A stretch of DNA of 44,819 bases from Pseudoalteromonas prydzensis. GTDB taxonomy: Bacteria > Pseudomonadota > Gammaproteobacteria > Enterobacterales > Alteromonadaceae. Below are positions 18,175 to 24,964 of the stretch, in pieces (the first letter of the stretch is position 1; each line of letters begins with the position of its first letter). Location: positions 1 through 44,819 of the forward strand of contig NZ_DRGM01000054.1 in assembly GCF_011050055.1 (NCBI RefSeq). The letters run 5' to 3'. Under the pieces are notes generated by a model. The model did no database searches. It was not told where the DNA came from and saw only the letters and a program-made list of their open reading frames with translations. A program made the position numbers and the translations under genes.

Positions 18175-19095
18175 CTACATTTTAAACTCAACAGTACTTA
18201 CCTTACCTGATAACTCATCTTGTACTGTTTTAAATAATTTAATAAGTGTTGAAGTTAAATACGCTTGAAATTTATCCAGTGCTAGAGTGCGATCAAACAC
18301 GTCAGTGGGTAAGAAGCGCTTCATCTCAGCTATAAATGCATCACTTTTAATAAGTGCTGATAGGCGTTCAATTAAATTAGCAAGCAACACATCAAATTGC
18401 TCGAGTTTATAATCTGCGATCTTGCTTTTTACTAAATCCATTTGCAATGTAGCGCCTTGCTGCTGCAACCAGGCGAGGTCCCAAATATCTCGATGCCGAA
18501 CATATTTTGTTGTCGCAGGTAACGAAATTATTTTATCCGCCATCACTTCGTCTAACGTCTCGGTTAAAATCAGTGCGTCACTATAGCCATCCGGTAAAAA
18601 GTCATAATTTGCTTGCAGAGATAATGGCTCCTTTGTATAAGCAGGGATATTAGCAACTTCAAGTTTAATTTTTTGTTTAGGTAAATCCTTTCTCTCGGGA
18701 AAAGTAACAACTGCAATCTGCCATTTATCAATGCTTAGTTCGGCATATTTAGGATCTTCTCTTAACTCTTTAGGTTCTTTAACACTGACTTCAAGTCCGT
18801 ATCTTCCGCCGATATATTTTTCAATACAGGCTTTCATATCAGCCAGCATTACCGAGCTGAAATCTTTGCCACCAGCAAAATCTAAATCTTCACTGAAGCG
18901 ATTGCCGCCATAACATAACCGTAAACATGTACCTCCTTGAAAAGTTAACTTATCAAGCAGTCCTGCCTTTTCTAAAGCAAATAAAATATCGTAATGTAGA
19001 AGCTCTTTTTCTATAACTGCGCGCATGTGCGAAACATTGTCACTTTGCATTGCTTGATTTACTAACTTTGCGAAGTTCTGTTGGTCAATTTTCAT
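18175..19095 (-). CDS. abiEii: AbiEii-type nucleotidyltransferase toxin
   Basis: A 306-residue protein with the AbiEii/AbiGii nucleotidyltransferase core FQGGTCLRLCYGGNRFSEDL (52-71) and DLDF, i.e. the GG(S/T) plus DxD type signature, and later DKIISLPATTKYVRHRDIWD, typical of the family. It is the toxin of type IV AbiE systems, which cause abortive infection or growth arrest; the modelled activity is nucleotide transfer to tRNA. The start codon overlaps the antitoxin stop by 4 nt (ATGA), so translation is coupled. The length agrees with known members. Apparently intact. Confidence 0.92.
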   Translation of the reverse strand: MKIDQQNFAKLVNQAMQSDNVSHMRAVIEKELLHYDILFALEKAGLLDKLTFQGGTCLRLCYGGNRFSEDLDFAGGKDFSSVMLADMKACIEKYIGGRYGLEVSVKEPKELREDPKYAELSIDKWQIAVVTFPERKDLPKQKIKLEVANIPAYTKEPLSLQANYDFLPDGYSDALILTETLDEVMADKIISLPATTKYVRHRDIWDLAWLQQQGATLQMDLVKSKIADYKLEQFDVLLANLIERLSALIKSDAFIAEMKRFLPTDVFDRTLALDKFQAYLTSTLIKLFKTVQDELSGKVSTVEFKM

Positions 19096-19676
19096 AAAGT
19101 ACGATCCTCCAATTCATCTATATTGACCAAATGCGTATTGCGGCCAACACGTTTTAAATCTCTATAAGCGACTTGTTTGGTGGCTAATCTAAGCGGCCTA
19201 CCAATTAAATTTGTACCTTCCAGAATATCCATAGGAGCACGTTTTGTATGGGTAAATTCAATGGTCCCAAACGGGGTTTTATACTCTGCCGAGCGCCCTG
19301 TTGTCATTACCGTTAAGCGATCAACTGGAATTTGTGAGATAGCTCCAAACTCAGAAAGTGCCGATTCCAAACTGACGTAATTATATTCGCCACGCCTAAT
19401 CGTTTTGGCAATTTGCTCTAACGTATCACTCCCCTTAGATTGCGCTAGAGTATAGAGGTACACACCATTAATAATACGTACAAGCAAACCATCATCTAAC
19501 AAACGTTTGATGCCCGCTCGTAGAGTTCGCTCATTGTCTTGATGGAAAATTTTCGAAAGATCTGAATTAGTGAAGATATAACGACCTCGCTTATCGTATT
19601 CAGTAAACTTTTTAATAGCTTCAGACTTCTTCAATTCACACCTCAAGTTATCATTATCAACACATAAAAGTGTCAT
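19092..19676 (-). CDS. abiEi: AbiEi-type antitoxin / transcriptional regulator
   Basis: A 194-residue protein with an N-terminal winged-helix region (FTNSDLSKIFHQDNERTLRA, IKRLLDDGLLVRIINGVYLY) and a C-terminal domain (YNYVSLESALSEFGAISQIP, LTVMTTGRSAEYKTPFGTIE) as in AbiEi antitoxins. Known AbiEi proteins bind repeats in their own promoter and repress the operon. Here an 18-19-bp repeated element lies at and upstream of the start. Directly followed by the toxin gene with a 4-nt overlap. Confidence 0.9.
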   Translation of the reverse strand: MTLLCVDNDNLRCELKKSEAIKKFTEYDKRGRYIFTNSDLSKIFHQDNERTLRAGIKRLLDDGLLVRIINGVYLYTLAQSKGSDTLEQIAKTIRRGEYNYVSLESALSEFGAISQIPVDRLTVMTTGRSAEYKTPFGTIEFTHTKRAPMDILEGTNLIGRPLRLATKQVAYRDLKRVGRNTHLVNIDELEDRTL

Positions 19677-19755
19677 AATTGTAAACTTAAAAACCCGCCA
19701 TTACAAGTATACAAAAAAGACAAATAATAAGGTCATAATTGTAGACTTAATTATG
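19672..19755 (-). promoter_or_regulatory. Repeated operator-like sites before abiEi
   Basis: Two direct copies of GTCATAATTGTARACTTAA (R = A or G) lie at 19672-19690 and 19732-19750, 60 bp apart. The upstream copy extends into a 7-bp inverted repeat CATAATT / AATTATG (19734-19740 and 19749-19755). The other copy overlaps the abiEi start codon. The placement fits negative autoregulation by AbiEi, as known for this family. Confidence 0.6.
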
Positions 19756-19773
19756 ATAGCTAGAGAGAACCTT

Positions 19774-19846
19774 TCCTCGCAAAAGTATGCCGTAAAGCAT
19801 AGCTACACTGCCCTTTTAGTAAATTAATATCCGTTTTATTTACAGC
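19774..19846 (-). pseudogene. Integrase relic (tyrosine recombinase HxxR region)
   Basis: About 73 bp that match, with roughly a dozen substitutions, the stretch 23274-23346 of the intact prophage integrase, the part that encodes INLPKGQCSHVLRHTFAS. No open frame continues on either side. It shows that a related integrase gene once stood here, next to the older attachment scar system. Confidence 0.7.
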
Positions 19847-19865
19847 AGTTTATTTGTTCTGGATG

Positions 19866-20847
19866 TTAGCGGTTAACCTGCCAATACCCCGTTTTTTTAG
19901 CGCCAATTCGTTTTATCAACCCTGCTTCTTTTAGAATTTTAATGCGCCTTTCAATTGTTCTTACTGATTTACTAAGCTCATCTGACAATTGCATATGTGT
20001 AATATGCGTATTGTTAGTTATTAGCTTAATAATTTCCTTGTCTAGAGCTGTGAGTTTTAAACCGTCATTTAAACCGTCATTTGATGTCGTGTTATTCGCT
20101 TCTAAGATTGCGTCATAAATCATCTGCAGCATAAACTCTATAAAAGGAGCGCTATCGGTTTGGTGAGTACTTTGGCGAATCGCTAAATAGTAGGTATCTT
20201 GATGTTGGTACACCATACTCTCGACAGGAATATTCACAAACACCGCATGCCACTTAGACAAGATCAATGTTTGCCATAAACGCCCCATTCGTCCGTTACC
20301 ATCAGAAAAGGGATGAATAAACTCAAATTCATAATGAAATACACAACTAGCAATGAGTGGGTGCACATCACTTTGTTCTAGCCATTGCAGTAAATCTGCC
20401 ATTAACTTTGCTACACGTTCAGCTTGCGGTGCCATGTGGATAACCTGCTCACCAGACATCACCCCAACACCTTCTTGACGATACATGCGCATCTTTAACT
20501 AAACCTTTCATCATCAGCCTATGCGCTGCTAGTAGGTGTTTACTATTTGCTGGTTGCCATTGAGCAAGTGTATCGTAAGTGTTGATTGCATTATGTGCTT
20601 CTTGTACTTCTTTAGGTGGTGCAATTACTCGTTTGCCATCGAGTATCGCGGTAATTTGCTGTTGTGTTAGGGTGCTACCTTCAATGGCTAGCGAGCCCTG
20701 TACTGTGCGCATTCGATTAACTTTACGCAACCGCAGCAGTTTCTCTTGCTCTTGTTGTATGGTTAACCTTCCTATTTGCTCGCTAATTTGCGCAACTAGG
20801 ATCAGTATTTTGTTGCTGAGGGTAAAAGGCGGTGTGTATTTAGGCAT
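19866..20847 (-). pseudogene. fic: Fic family AMP-transferase gene split by a frameshift
   Basis: Two overlapping frames (20449-20847 and 19866-20492) together encode one Fic protein. The first carries the N-terminal inhibitory motif SLAIEG (S52, E56, G57) that restrains AMPylation. The second carries the complete Fic motif HPFSDGNGRMGR, and a C-terminal winged helix (~145-208). Around 20485-20495 the sequence AAAGATGCGCATG appears to lack two bases compared with the expected KDAGMYRQEGVGVMSG reading, which throws the first frame into HVSSRRCWGDVW and a stop. The second frame has a possible ATG start at 20492, so an unrestrained catalytic fragment could still be made, but ordinary inactivation is more likely. 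A sequencing error would give the same picture. Confidence 0.8.
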
Positions 20848-20961
20848 TATTTATATTCATTACTTAGGTAGTTAAATTGACCTGCGGTTATTAAAATAGC
20901 ACTTTAAAACTTTATTTGTACAGTAATACCAATCCGCTGTTTTATATAAATGAAAGCCATA

Positions 20962-21001
20962 AAAAAACCCGCAACTTGATTACTCAAGTTGCGGGTTTTT
21001 T
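20962..21001. terminator. Strong hairpin terminator left of the prophage att site
   Basis: An 18-bp stem, CCCGCAACTTGA paired with TCAAGTTGCGGG around a TTAC loop, flanked by six A and six T, so it can end transcription in either direction. It stands 35 bp from the displaced ssrA 3' end and was presumably the terminator downstream of ssrA before the prophage entered. Confidence 0.75.
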
Positions 21002-21036
21002 AGGGTTTTTAAATCAACGAATTTAAAAACCGATAT

Positions 21037-21080
21037 TGGTGGAGCTGGGGGGATTTGAACCCCCGTCCGAAAAGCCTCGA
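21037..21080. repeat. Left attachment repeat (displaced ssrA 3' end)
   Basis: 44 bp identical to 33641-33684, the last 44 bases of ssrA including the CCA end. Beyond 21080 the similarity to ssrA stops, so this copy is not a functional tmRNA. It is the left att junction of the filamentous prophage. Confidence 0.9.
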
Positions 21081-21261
21081 TTGTTACATGTAACCAGTAA
21101 AAACAGGTACTTACTTGTAAATCATAAACTTAGTTACTCATAGTATCTTTTAAAGTCTTGTGTAATCTTTTAAGTTTGGGCATTATGTGGACATAATAAA
21201 TATGCGCGAGTCGCTCTTTTTAGATGGTTCGTATTACTAAAAATGAAACAGGGAGTTTGAA

Positions 21262-22011
21262 ATGCAATTACAAATATTTGAAGGAAGAAAAGGCGAATTT
21301 GGCCTTGAAAACTTAACTACTGTAGAAATCAATACTGGCATTTGGTTCTTGGCAAAAGAGGTCTGCCGAGCTTTAGAACTAAAAGACATAAACAGTGCTT
21401 TAGGCAGATTAGACCCAGATGAGAAGATTATTTCTCCTATGCCAATTAATGGCGGACAAGAAATAATCATTTCAGAGAGCGGACTATACTCACTCGTTTT
21501 TGCGAGCCGAAAACCAACCGCTAAAGAATTTCAACGTTGGATTACCAAGGAAGTAATTCCGACAATACGAAAGACTGGCGGATATGGTCATGCCCAAGCA
21601 CCAAATTTCATGGTCCGTTTCAATGCTAACTGGTCAAGAGTAGACCAAGGGTACTTCTCCGTAATTAGTGAACTTTTTATACGTTTATACGGCCGTTTCG
21701 AGCATGAAGGATATAAAATCCCAGATAAAGCACTAGATGGAAAAGAAATTCGACCAGACGTTAGCGTAGGTCGCTTGTTTTCTACTTATCTGAAAAATAA
21801 TTATCCCGACGTTGCTGACAACTTCAAAATGTATAGTCATGCTTTTCCAGATGGAAGTGAACATGATGCAAGGCAATACAGTAATGATTTGCTACCAATT
21901 TTTATACAGTTTGTGGATACAGATTGGATCCCAAATCAAGCATCACGATATTTTAAAACAAGAGATCCTGTTGCTTTAGAATACTTGCCAAAGCTGCTGA
22001 CAGCACAGTAA
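21262..22011 (+). CDS. BRO-N domain (phage antirepressor-like) protein, prophage cargo
   Basis: A 249-residue protein. Residues ~1-110 are a BRO-N / antirepressor N-terminal domain: IWFLAKEVCRALELKDINSA, LDPDEK, ISESGLYSLVFASRKPTAKE, FQRWITKEVIPTIRKTGGYG. The C-terminal ~130 residues (from NFMVRFNANWSRVDQGYFSV) form a second domain with conserved-looking PDVSVGRLFSTYLKNN, which I do not recognise. An AGGGAG site precedes the ATG. It sits at the left end of the prophage between att and the hairpin at 22058, outside the phage replication and morphogenesis block, so it is probably cargo. A regulatory or phage-phage conflict role is possible. Confidence 0.82.
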   Translation: MQLQIFEGRKGEFGLENLTTVEINTGIWFLAKEVCRALELKDINSALGRLDPDEKIISPMPINGGQEIIISESGLYSLVFASRKPTAKEFQRWITKEVIPTIRKTGGYGHAQAPNFMVRFNANWSRVDQGYFSVISELFIRLYGRFEHEGYKIPDKALDGKEIRPDVSVGRLFSTYLKNNYPDVADNFKMYSHAFPDGSEHDARQYSNDLLPIFIQFVDTDWIPNQASRYFKTRDPVALEYLPKLLTAQ

Positions 22012-22057
22012 CCCAAACATAAGAGACATGGTTAGCTGTTATAAAATTGATAAGAAT

Positions 22058-22090
22058 TTCCGTCTGCTCGTATTATCCATGCAGACGGAA
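22058..22090. terminator. Hairpin between the two cargo genes
   Basis: Perfect 10-bp stem TTCCGTCTGC / GCAGACGGAA with a 13-nt loop, 46 nt after the BRO-N gene. There is no long T-run after it, so it could be a weak terminator, an mRNA-processing element or an operator for the next gene. Confidence 0.5.
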
Positions 22091-22112
22091 ATACCAATCC
22101 ATAGGAAGTCGC

Positions 22113-23003
22113 ATGTTTGTATTCAAAGTAAAAAAAGGAATCAATCAAGCCATAAAAATCTCTGAAAAAAGTGTTATTGAAGCAACTAAACGCGGGGAAC
22201 CTTTCTACCAAACTGTTAACGGTAAAAAGCGTCATTACGCATATTGCCCTGTATGTGAGAATCCTGTAATACTGATAAATGTCCATGTTGACAATCAATA
22301 TATTGATGAAGCAGAAAAAACCTTGTCAATGCACGCTAGACACATAAAATCGGACGTAAGTGGTGTAGGTAAATATAGCCAAGATGCTTATGACAGTTGC
22401 CCATACGCTAATCCAAGCTCCTCAAAAAGTAAGGTGAGAAGGCCAAAAGGGACTGTTTCAAATGAATTGCTTTGGTTAATAAAAACCTTTCCTGATGCTA
22501 TAGATACGGTTATGAGAAGAGATGTTGGAATTTTAGCAAGTGAAACACTTTTTGAAAAAATGCTAACAAACTTCAAAGAAGAAGATGGCCATTTATATAG
22601 ATATGTCAGCAAACCCAACTTACCTTATTCTTTTATGTATATGGCAGATAGCCAAGATATCCTTTTTGAAAAAACTGACATAAACTACTCATCAGGAAGG
22701 GAGCTAAAAAAACTTATTAATGAAAATGCAACTTGGTGCTTTGTCTCTAAGTACGGCACTATATGTAAAAAGAAAAACGCTGAAAAGTACGTACGACTTA
22801 CTATTCACTTTACAGATTTTGAGATACACGAATTAGACAGCGAAAAATATCAAAAGTTTTCCTTCATCATTACGGAATCATATGGTGGACAAAAAACAGA
22901 AATTTTAAAAAAAGAAGTTAAGTTTGATCAGTTTTACTACCTTAATATTATAGAAAAAAGAATGCGTTATATAAATCTAGCCAAAAATATCCTTGGCTAT
23001 TAA
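22113..23003 (+). CDS. Cys/His-motif protein of unknown function, prophage cargo
   Basis: A 296-residue protein; the ATG at 22113 is chosen because TAGGAAG lies just upstream, whereas the longer frame from a TTG at 22047 would begin inside the hairpin. The N-terminal third has a putative zinc site: YCPVC (Cys45, Cys48), HARHI (His74, His77) and CPY (Cys96). The rest is rich in Lys, Tyr and Phe with no membrane segment. The base composition is clearly AT-richer than the chromosomal genes. I do not recognise the family. Position between att and the integrase gene is the usual place for accessory genes. Confidence 0.7.
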   Translation: MFVFKVKKGINQAIKISEKSVIEATKRGEPFYQTVNGKKRHYAYCPVCENPVILINVHVDNQYIDEAEKTLSMHARHIKSDVSGVGKYSQDAYDSCPYANPSSSKSKVRRPKGTVSNELLWLIKTFPDAIDTVMRRDVGILASETLFEKMLTNFKEEDGHLYRYVSKPNLPYSFMYMADSQDILFEKTDINYSSGRELKKLINENATWCFVSKYGTICKKKNAEKYVRLTIHFTDFEIHELDSEKYQKFSFIITESYGGQKTEILKKEVKFDQFYYLNIIEKRMRYINLAKNILGY

Positions 23004-23130
23004 GCCTTGATATAAAAGAGTAAGCTTCCAACTGACTGCCTCGTATCAAGAGGCGTCCAAAAAATTTCTCCTTTGCTTTGAACACAAGAAGCTGCGCATA
23101 AAATTAAGATTCATTCAAAAAGAATATTTG

Positions 23131-24126
23131 TTAGAATTGAATCTTAGGACCTAATCTAATGGCATCCTCTAAATGACTTGGTGCAAAGTGCGCGTAAACC
23201 ATGGTTTGCTCAATCTTTGCATGGCCAAGTACTTGCTGTAAAACTAAAATGTTACCTCCGTTCATCATAAAATGACTCGCAAAAGTATGCCGTAGGACAT
23301 GGCTGCACTGTCCCTTTGGCAAATTAATATCCGTTTTATTTACCGCTCTTTCAAACGCCTTTCGACAATCTGCAAATAGTGGCCCTGATTTTTTGGGGAT
23401 CTCATTAAACAGCTTTTCACTAATTGGTACAGTTCGGTTCTTTTTACCCTTGGTATTAATAAAGGTGATGCGATAGCTATTGCCTGATTTTATAACCTGA
23501 GAACCTTTCAAATTACACGCTTCACTTATCCTACAACCTGTAGCTAAACAGATTTTAGACACAATTAAAATATGCGGGTTAGTAGAGCGTTTTAATTCAT
23601 TTAGCAAAGTAATTATTTCGTCTTCCATTAAAAATGAAAGTTCGGTTTGCTGTAGTTTGAACGGTTTAATTTCAGCTAAAGGATTTGGATATTTTAACTC
23701 CCCTACTTCAATTAACTTATTGAACATACTCTTAATTAAAACAAGGTCGTTGTTTGCAGTTTTTGGGCTTATTGGCGTTTCACCCGACATACGTTCACCA
23801 CGCCATTTAACAAAATCTTTAGCCTGTAAATTCATAGCAATTGGATTGTTTAGCGCTTCACAAATCATTTCTAATTTAGCTAAAGCCCGCTGCGGTGAAG
23901 CATAAGTTTGACCATGTACTTTGTACCAAAGCTGGACTAAATCAGATAAGTGACGGCTATCAATTTTTTCTTGTTTCCAAGGCTTATCTTCCGCCTCAGC
24001 AATAGTATGATTTACAAATCGTTGCGCCTCGCCACGTGTAGGAAAAACCTTTCTAATCCTTCGGCCATCAGCACCCCAAGGACGAATGTCAACTTTGTAA
24101 CCACCATCAACTTTTTTGATTGTCAT
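23131..24126 (-). CDS. int: Tyrosine-recombinase integrase of the prophage
   Basis: A 331-residue phage integrase with an N-terminal arm-binding region (DGGYKVDIRPWGADGRRIRK), SAM-like core-binding domain (~55-150) and a full catalytic set: Arg199 in LATGCRISEACNLKG, His276-x-x-Arg279 in SHVLRHTFASHF, His302 in QVLGHAKIEQT, and the nucleophile Tyr311 in MVYAHF. It should catalyse recombination between the phage and the 44-bp ssrA 3' sequence. Transcribed leftward, next to the repressor gene on the same strand. A related integrase relic is present at 19774. Confidence 0.95.
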   Translation of the reverse strand: MTIKKVDGGYKVDIRPWGADGRRIRKVFPTRGEAQRFVNHTIAEAEDKPWKQEKIDSRHLSDLVQLWYKVHGQTYASPQRALAKLEMICEALNNPIAMNLQAKDFVKWRGERMSGETPISPKTANNDLVLIKSMFNKLIEVGELKYPNPLAEIKPFKLQQTELSFLMEDEIITLLNELKRSTNPHILIVSKICLATGCRISEACNLKGSQVIKSGNSYRITFINTKGKKNRTVPISEKLFNEIPKKSGPLFADCRKAFERAVNKTDINLPKGQCSHVLRHTFASHFMMNGGNILVLQQVLGHAKIEQTMVYAHFAPSHLEDAIRLGPKIQF

Positions 24127-24199
24127 TTAATTTCTCAGGTATAAACATGCGTTTAATATGCAATTTTTTACGCAAGCTTAAACTATTACATACCTAAAA

Positions 24200-24562
24200 C
24201 TAAAATGATTTTTCAATACCCTTCATCACAATGACCGCTGTGCTTGTTAATTTATCTTTATTTAAATTAGGTAAAATTCCAAGGTCAACACTCTCAAACA
24301 ACCCCTCTTTAATTTGTTCAAGCATAACTTTTTTATCAAAAATAGGAGCGTTAATTCCATACAAAATTAAGTCCATAGAAGCACCTTTTTCATTGCATGC
24401 CTGAACACATTGAGGGTATGGAATGGACTCTTTTTGAATCATTTGTGTAGCCCAATTCCTTTGTTTTCCAAAATAAATTGATACTTCAGTTAATGTTTTA
24501 AAACTATAAATATCTTTAATAGTTTCAATTACTTCTTTGGTACTTTTTAATTTTTTACTCAT
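24200..24562 (-). CDS. Small CI-like repressor / HTH protein
   Basis: About 120 residues from the ATG at 24562 (a GTG at 24571 would add three). The first ~65 residues resemble the CI-type phage repressor helix-turn-helix: LTEVSIYFGKQRNWATQMIQ followed by IPYPQCVQACNEKGASMDLI, LYGI. The C-terminus lacks a peptidase domain, so it would not be cleaved by RecA in the lambda manner. It is divergent from the phage replication operon, with a palindromic site in the shared promoter region. Best guess: the lysogeny repressor. Confidence 0.68.
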   Translation of the reverse strand: MSKKLKSTKEVIETIKDIYSFKTLTEVSIYFGKQRNWATQMIQKESIPYPQCVQACNEKGASMDLILYGINAPIFDKKVMLEQIKEGLFESVDLGILPNLNKDKLTSTAVIVMKGIEKSF

Positions 24563-24662
24563 GAAACACACTCATATTTTCATACCTACCCATTTAAATA
24601 AACTTTACATAAATTTAAATAACCAGTATATATAATAAATAACATTTACAGCAAAATGATAT

Positions 24663-24686
24663 AATATAGTACATACATACTATATT
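24663..24686. promoter_or_regulatory. Palindromic operator candidate in the phage early promoter region
   Basis: A perfect 9-bp inverted repeat AATATAGTA / TACTATATT separated by 6 bp, 22 bp before the first gene of the rightward operon and opposite the repressor gene. The surrounding 24572-24707 stretch is very AT-rich and holds several TATAAT-like hexamers, so exact promoter elements cannot be fixed by eye. Confidence 0.55.
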
Positions 24687-24707
24687 AAAGGATTGAGATA
24701 GTAAACT

Positions 24708-24962
24708 ATGCACGACAAATTAATTTTATCAATTCCAACCCCAATTCTGACCTATCAGGAATACGCACGTTTACAGGGTATTACCGTAAAGGATGTCGTT
24801 AACGCTGTTTTTGCAGGTAGGTTACCAGTATACACCCCACCGTGTTCTCCTGGTGAAAATCCTGCTCGAGTAAAAAAATATATCAACATGATTGCCCTTT
24901 ATGCCGAAGCAGCAAAAGCAGCAAATATCGATATGACCTTAACTAGCAATCAAGGTAATTAA
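24708..24962 (+). CDS. Small helix-turn-helix type regulator, first gene of phage operon
   Basis: An 84-residue protein with a short MerR/excisionase-like segment, LTYQEYARLQGITVKDVVNA followed by VFAGRLPVYTP, where a helix-turn-helix would read the target. AAGGATTGAG precedes the ATG. It ends 2 nt before the replication gene. Small proteins of this type in filamentous phages act as excisionase or as activator/antirepressor; which applies is not clear. Confidence 0.65.
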   Translation: MHDKLILSIPTPILTYQEYARLQGITVKDVVNAVFAGRLPVYTPPCSPGENPARVKKYINMIALYAEAAKAANIDMTLTSNQGN

Positions 24963-24964
24963 TT

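Larger units (their letters stand above)
14758..21036. mobile_element. Decayed island next to the ssrA integration site
   Basis: This stretch is bracketed by the two related hairpin/flank copies (14716-14806 and 20962-21036) and contains accessory genes only: a KAP NTPase pair, AbiE, a broken Fic gene, two gene scraps and a 73-bp relic of an integrase similar to the intact prophage integrase. The natural reading is a tandem, older element in the same attachment site that lost its integrase and mobility. The boundaries are inferred and approximate. Confidence 0.5.

Noticed and set aside
19866..20492. Independent Fic-domain gene separate from the frame at 20449-20847
   Set aside because: The two frames overlap and complement each other as one protein of normal Fic length; a simple frameshift explains them better.
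21037..21080. Possible second tmRNA or tRNA gene
   Set aside because: Only the last 44 bases of ssrA are present and the similarity stops at 21080; it is an att junction, not an RNA gene.
22047..22112. Longer start (TTG at 22047) for the Cys/His cargo gene
   Set aside because: It would run through the perfect hairpin at 22058-22090 and has no ribosome site, whereas the ATG at 22113 does.
24645..24665. TTTACA and TATAAT as -35 and -10 of the phage operon
   Set aside because: The spacer is only 9 bp, far too short for a sigma-70 promoter.
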